Origin: Planoprotostelium fungivorum
Taxonomy: Eukaryota; Evosea; Variosea; Cavosteliida; Cavosteliaceae
Length of the DNA stretch: 11,078 bases
Reading direction: 5' to 3'
NCBI GenBank assembly: GCA_003024175.1
Contig: MDYQ01000429.1
Span: 1-11,078, forward strand
Shown here in pieces: positions 8,801 through 11,078 of the stretch. Made by a program: the position numbers and the translations under genes. Each line of letters starts with the position of its first letter. Position 1 is the stretch's first letter. The notes below the pieces were generated by a model. The model was not told where the DNA came from. It saw only the letters and a list, made by a program, of their open reading frames with translations, and made no database searches.

Positions 8801-9253
8801 TCGACCCTACGTAGTTGAATGTGTCGTTGATTAGATACGTGCCCTCAGATAGATATAAGATCAGCTGAGATGTCTTCGTGCCTAATCGAACTCCCGATCT
8901 GATGTCGACTCAATGATATGTAAGGTTGGCTCTAAGAATTGAAGGGTAAGTCTTCCGCATTCGATCGGCTCAGCACCGGTGTCGATCGTGAGTCACGATT
9001 TGAGTAGCATTCGATCGGCACGAGCTCCTTGTGCCTTGATTTCCTTTAAACGAATCCACAGATAGAATCCTTCGATATTTGTAATTTATTTCACTGTTTG
9101 GGAGTATGGACTGGCACAAGACTCTTGACCCTGCGCGTACATTTCCAGGTTCAGTTCGGGTGCTGCCACGATACCCAGTGGAATACTACTTATGATGACA
9201 TCGAGGAGAAGAAATACCTCCACCCACTGATCGAATGTCACGACGGGGAACAT
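2581..9253 (-). CDS. Receptor tyrosine kinase with PMP-like beta-helix ectodomain
   Basis: Single-pass surface receptor predicted to bind something outside through a giant beta-helix and phosphorylate tyrosine inside. I traced about 33 exons by frame and splice site: 9095-9253, 8997-9043, 8744-8898, 8585-8702, 8404-8545, 7843-8359, 7594-7779, 7346-7558, 7098-7307, 6896-7057, 6635-6843, 6367-6600, 6254-6326, 6137-6211, 5935-6099, 5566-5892, 5389-5528, 5102-5302, 4903-5063, 4746-4864, 4417-4705, 4008-4374, 3940-3965, 3851-3895, 3697-3808, 3578-3657, 3425-3519, 3323-3387, 3200-3267, 3083-3160, 3015-3037, 2893-2974 and a last exon ending at TGA 2581-2583. Phases agree through exon 32, giving 1,647 codons plus two bases. 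Most introns are 34-63 nt. Domain order is signal peptide, PMP-type repeats (to about residue 1300), Ser/Thr-rich stalk, TM (about 1374-1395), kinase from 1424, tail. The first two exons are the least certain. The last junction is out of phase (see the terminal-exon entry). Downstream neighbour of a PH-RhoGAP gene on the same strand. Confidence 0.85.
2893..3965 (-). other. Tyrosine-kinase catalytic domain of the receptor (exons 23-32)
   Basis: Ten small exons assemble into a kinase with every catalytic element visible. These are the glycine loop GTGAFGEVYKG (residues 1429-1439), VALK lysine 1449, a helix-C glutamate in WREEIVLL (about 1471-1472), gatekeeper region FMVLEYVENG, catalytic loop HRDLAARN (1547-1554), SDFG (D1567), activation-loop tyrosine in THYEASSKLLPYRW, WAAPE (1588-1592), and SDVWSFAVLTWEIFSFG. 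AARN in the catalytic loop and the RW before APE are hallmarks of tyrosine kinases over Ser/Thr kinases; a tyrosine-kinase-like (TKL) enzyme is the alternative. The domain should be active. Two exons are tiny (3940-3965, 26 nt; 3015-3037, 23 nt), and the correct acceptor at 3895 is fixed by restoring the glycine loop. Confidence 0.9.
4008..4374 (-). other. Receptor stalk, transmembrane helix and juxtamembrane exon
   Basis: This exon (123 residues, about 1301-1423) starts with a Ser/Thr/Pro-rich stalk holding two SCIP motifs about 30 residues apart. It passes through a textbook membrane helix, GLIAGGCVVILIALILIF followed by AFLV (about 1374-1395). It then stops at a basic cluster, TRRARRRRY, giving a type I topology with the kinase in the cytosol. 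A short acidic juxtamembrane segment (NVSDLMLEDIA) leads straight to the kinase glycine loop. Confidence 0.9.
4417..8898 (-). repeat. About twenty PMP-type GGA/FxxN beta-helix repeats in the receptor ectodomain
   Basis: The translated exons show a GG(A/S/V/G) turn followed by a hydrophobic strand again and again: GGAIYV, GGAMYV, GGALYV, GGAVYV, GGAISV, GGAISL, GGAIM, GGAMNV, GGGIYL, GGGVYS, GGSIFI, GGVMYV, GGVLSL and others. FxxN-like partners precede many of them (STFTNNTA, TIFQENSA, CTFIDNTA, NVFRGNSA, STFRGNSA, TSFVQNTA). Spacing is about 25-45 residues. This is the signature of chlamydial polymorphic outer-membrane proteins and related right-handed parallel beta-helix (pectin-lyase-like) adhesins. 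The N-terminal cap is visible as LYLSEGTYLIND (exon 3). Many N-x-S/T sequons fit an extracellular location. The dense splice sites, with phases matching throughout, show a eukaryotic gene and not bacterial contamination. Confidence 0.85.
5097..5116. repeat. Perfect 9-bp inverted repeat over a receptor 5' splice site
   Basis: atcaccgaa and ttcggtgat are separated by two bases. On the transcript strand the second arm contains the donor of intron 5064-5101 (exon end at 5102), so the pre-mRNA could fold a 9-bp hairpin that buries the GU. Confidence 0.6.
8957..9019. repeat. 13-nt direct repeat around receptor exon 2
   Basis: gcattcgatcggc occurs at 8957-8969 and again at 9007-9019, 50 nt apart, each with the palindrome cgatcg. 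The right copy lies in proposed exon 2 and the left copy in intron 2, which suggests a small local duplication and makes the exon choice here less certain. Confidence 0.6.
8997..9253 (-). other. Receptor exons 1-2: putative signal peptide and N-terminal linker
   Basis: Exon 1 (9095-9253) opens with ATG and reads MFPVVTFDQW followed by VFLLLDVIISSIPLGIVAA, a hydrophobic run ending in small residues as at a signal-peptidase site; the Asp inside the run is unusual. It ends in phase 0 at a GTGAAA donor. Exon 2 (8997-9043) adds about 15 residues and ends in the phase needed to enter the first clear beta-helix exon at 8898. The phase agreement supports the model. However, intron 2 would be 98 nt (longest in the gene), and in-frame stops lie just upstream of 8898 and just past 9095, so the exons depend wholly on correct splicing. 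Confidence 0.5.
9085..9090 (-). terminator. Second AATAAA, inside receptor intron 1 at its 5' splice site
   Basis: The minus strand reads GTGAAATAAATT, so AATAAA begins five bases into the proposed intron 1 (9044-9094). It could be an alternative 3' end for RhoGAP transcripts or a premature one for the receptor. It may also be chance in an AT-rich intron. Confidence 0.3.
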
Positions 9254-9258
9254 TTATT
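9253..9258 (-). terminator. AATAAA of the RhoGAP gene, overlapping the receptor ATG
   Basis: The minus strand reads AATAAATG: the hexamer lies about 70 nt past the RhoGAP stop (9326-9328), and its last A is the first base of the proposed receptor start codon at 9253-9251. Position fits a 3' end signal for the upstream gene. Confidence 0.5.
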
Positions 9259-9325
9259 CAACAAACAGCCTGCAGTGAAACGAGCGGAAAGCTCCGTCTT
9301 CGTGTCGATCCATCTCTTCTGTCTC
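9254..9325 (-). promoter_or_regulatory. 72-nt spacer holding RhoGAP 3' UTR and receptor promoter
   Basis: Everything needed to end one gene and start the next must sit here or overlap coding sequence. I see the AATAAA at its edge and no TATA-like element. The promoter of the receptor may extend into the last RhoGAP exon. Confidence 0.35.
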
Positions 9326-11074
9326 TCACTTGGCCTTGTCTCCCTCTCTCTTCTCTTCCTCCTTCTTCTTCTCTTCCTCTCCTCCCTCGTTCATGAGCTC
9401 ACTGTCTGACATCCCTCCCTCTTCGATGGCCTTCTGATCTTCTTCCGCCTCTTCTTCCTGCAGCTCTTGTTCCATGATCGCAGATTGTTTCAGCTTCTGT
9501 GCCCAGTCAGAGACAGTCCATCATCATCATGATCATGATCATCTCACCGTGACATCCTCCTTCTCTCCCGGTGTAGATGGCACGACTTTCAGATCCATCT
9601 TCATCTTTGATGGTGCCCTGGGTTTCAGTCCCCTTCGATTTCCAATGAAATCTCGCTGTCTTCTCCTCGCCGATTCGCTCGGGTGCACATCGTGTACCAC
9701 CGCCGCCTTCGTTTCGGTCGTATTTTCGGTCGTTGTAGATGGAGCCGTCGAGGGTGGTGGTGAGGCTGGAGCGGGTCAGGGGTTACGCACCGTACTTTCT
9801 CTCACGTGTGTTGGGCGGGGATTGGTTCGAACCGAAGAAGTAGTCGTAATTCGACATTGGAATAGAAAAGATACCGGGGGCGATCTTGAGTGCAGGCGTC
9901 ATGACGATCATGAGGTTGGACGTGTTCATCTTGTTCAGATCTGATTGAGCTGCCACCAACATCATGAAATCGATCAAACGCTTGAGAAGCTTCATCGAAG
10001 TGGGAGACAAGAGCTCGAAGATGTTCTTCATCTCGGCCAGTACTTCTGCACCCTCACCGTAGTCTGGGAAGGTCAGGGAGGGGTGTACGTACGTTACGCA
10101 CTGAGTATGGCTATGATACCGCTGTTGATTTCGGTTGGAATGAGTGGCTCGGGTAATTCTCTCAAGAAAGCTTTTAAAACGTTGGCCACCACGTGTGGAT
10201 CCTGCCCGTGGAAGTTGATGATGCCTGATGACGTCATCACACGTCATCCCTCCACGATCTCACCATCTCTCTCGATCTGGGAACGTATGGCATTGACTTC
10301 CGCGAGACTTCCAGATAGACGAAGGATACCCTCTTCTTTCAATGCTGTCGTCGAATAAGAATCGATTGAAGAAGAGAAATGTTGCGCTTCACCTTTGTCG
10401 GTTATGTATTTGATGGCCAATTCAACCAGAGCGGGCACTTCACTACCCTCTCTCTCTACTATTACATCTAGTGGTACTCCAAAATAGGGTAAAGGTTGTA
10501 CCTGACGCGGTCACGCCTACTCGCTAAACCCTAAATCCAGCTCACCTTACAACTGTACAATAATCCCTCCACGGTCAACCTGGCCTTACTCGCTCTCCTC
10601 ACATACACCTGACCTATCAGTGAGATGTCTCACGCGATATCACACCGTGTTGACGTCCTTCTCTGAGTCAATCGATCCCTGTTTGCTCCTCCTGCTGGGC
10701 GGTGGAGAGAAGGTAGTCATCTCCTTCTTCTCTTCAACTACCGGAAGAACTATACTCGATTCGGAGGGGTATTTTTCCGGCCTGGGTGACCCGTTCGGCC
10801 CTTGGTTCAATACACCGGTGATACCACTTCCCAATGCATTGAGGCCCTGGCCGATCGCATTGAAGCTGGTTCCGATGGCGTTCATTCCCGTGTTGAAACT
10901 GGAGCCGATCGCGTTTGTTACCGCGTGGAGGACACCGTATTGAGTCTGCTGAAGGTGCTGTCGCATGTGGAAGGCTTCGTGGTTGGAGTAGAAGATGTTC
11001 TCGTTTAGGACGTTGACCCACTGATCGCACTCTTCGTCTGAATCGGTGACGAACAAAAATTGAAGGGAAGGTTT
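9326..11074 (-). CDS. PH and RhoGAP domain protein, N-terminus outside the window
   Basis: Rho-family GTPase-activating protein: it would speed GTP hydrolysis by Rho/Rac/Cdc42-type GTPases at membranes. Exons on the minus strand are 10646-11074, 10546-10608, 10393-10501, 10264-10344, 10102-10224, 9791-10063, 9548-9765 and 9326-9496. All phases agree, giving 488 visible residues ending at TGA 9326-9328. The first visible exon follows a TAG acceptor at the window edge and starts with the last strand and helix of a PH domain (FLFVTDSDEECDQWVNVLNE). A NAIG-repeat segment and a Ser/Pro linker follow. The RhoGAP domain (about residues 165-345) opens FGVPLD and has arginine finger R209 in EEGILRLSG, K245 and R249 in VLKAFLRELPEPLIP, and N318 in SNLMIVMTPAL, all the expected catalytic and GTPase-binding positions. 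The tail is Thr/Pro-rich, then a Glu/Lys-rich, probably coiled or disordered end. Introns are 25-51 nt. Confidence 0.92.
9511..9542. repeat. Small ATC/ATG microsatellite in a RhoGAP intron
   Basis: The plus strand reads catcatcatcatgatcatgatcatc inside the intron 9497-9547. It is a short, imperfect simple repeat; a similar ATC run occurs at 2067-2077 in the tandem-exon locus. Confidence 0.7.
10801..10925 (-). repeat. Degenerate NAIG heptad-like repeats after the PH domain
   Basis: In the first RhoGAP-gene exon the protein runs NAIGSSFNTGM, NAIGTSF, NAIGQGL, NALGSGI, then TGVL: at least four units of seven to eleven residues with hydrophobic positions i, i+4 and glycines in register. It looks like an amphipathic, Gly-rich helix, perhaps membrane-touching, joined to the end of the PH domain. 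The plus-strand frame over this stretch is only its shadow. Confidence 0.7.
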
Positions 11075-11078
11075 CTAT

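Noticed and set aside
4417-8898. Recent chlamydial gene transfer or bacterial contamination
   Set aside because: Frequent spliceosomal introns with a eukaryote-style TM-kinase fusion exclude a bacterial source; an ancient origin of the repeat cannot be judged here.
9098-9409. Plus-strand frame with a Leu-rich stretch resembling a membrane helix
   Set aside because: It is antisense to the RhoGAP Glu/Lys-rich tail; GAG/AAG runs read backwards give CTC/CTT leucines.
9474-9944. 156-codon plus-strand frame
   Set aside because: Shadow of two RhoGAP exons and their intron; the minus strand has domain evidence and phase-consistent splicing.
10219-10234. CRE-like palindrome gatgacgtcatc, and a similar tgacgtcacgtg near 5117
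   Set aside because: They lie in an intron and in coding sequence respectively; short palindromes of this kind arise by chance and nothing else marks a promoter.
10620-10943. 107-codon plus-strand frame with repeated short motifs
   Set aside because: Antisense of the PH-to-RhoGAP exon; its repeats mirror the NAIG repeats.
1-11078. CRISPR arrays, tRNA or rRNA genes, transposase genes or terminal inverted repeats of a mobile element
   Set aside because: None seen. The only tandem array is the exon-intron repeat at 1681-2120, whose units carry splice sites and diverge too much for CRISPR.

Overview
The window is nuclear DNA from an intron-dense eukaryote with a compact genome. Nearly every intron is about 35-65 nt, starts GTGAG or close to it, ends in a pyrimidine-poor AG, and genes lie tens of bases apart with AATAAA signals. 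The two well-supported genes, a receptor tyrosine kinase with HRDLAARN and a PH-RhoGAP protein, fit a signalling-rich amoeboid or holozoan lineage (an amoebozoan such as a protosteloid amoeba is my guess). I cannot fix the species from sequence alone.

Layout, left to right. 1-130: a possible last exon of a plus-strand gene. 326-1140 (minus): a small seven-exon gene model, rich in Trp and Arg, phase-consistent but of unknown function. About 1141-1569: divergent spacer. About 1570-2237 (plus): tandem copies of one exon-intron unit (61-nt exons with near-identical intron 3' ends), with a related unit in inverted orientation inside the left gene. No single reading frame survives all copies. 2242-2580: AT-rich convergent spacer.

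2581-9253 (minus): a gene of about 33 exons for a roughly 1,700-residue single-pass receptor. In order it has a putative signal peptide, a very large ectodomain of about twenty GGA(I/V/L)/FxxN repeats like those of chlamydial polymorphic membrane proteins (right-handed beta-helix), one transmembrane helix, a complete-looking tyrosine-kinase catalytic core, and a short tail with tyrosines. All splice phases agree except the last junction, which is off by one base and is the main open question.

9326-11074 (minus, cut by the window edge): C-terminal part of a PH domain, a short NAIG-type repeat helix, a RhoGAP domain with its arginine finger, and a Ser/Thr/Pro-rich then Glu/Lys-rich tail. Only 72 nt separate its stop from the proposed start of the receptor gene, and its AATAAA overlaps that ATG.

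How they may work together is inference only: an adhesin-like receptor kinase beside a Rho-GTPase regulator would suit surface sensing and actin control, but gene adjacency in eukaryotes is weak evidence.
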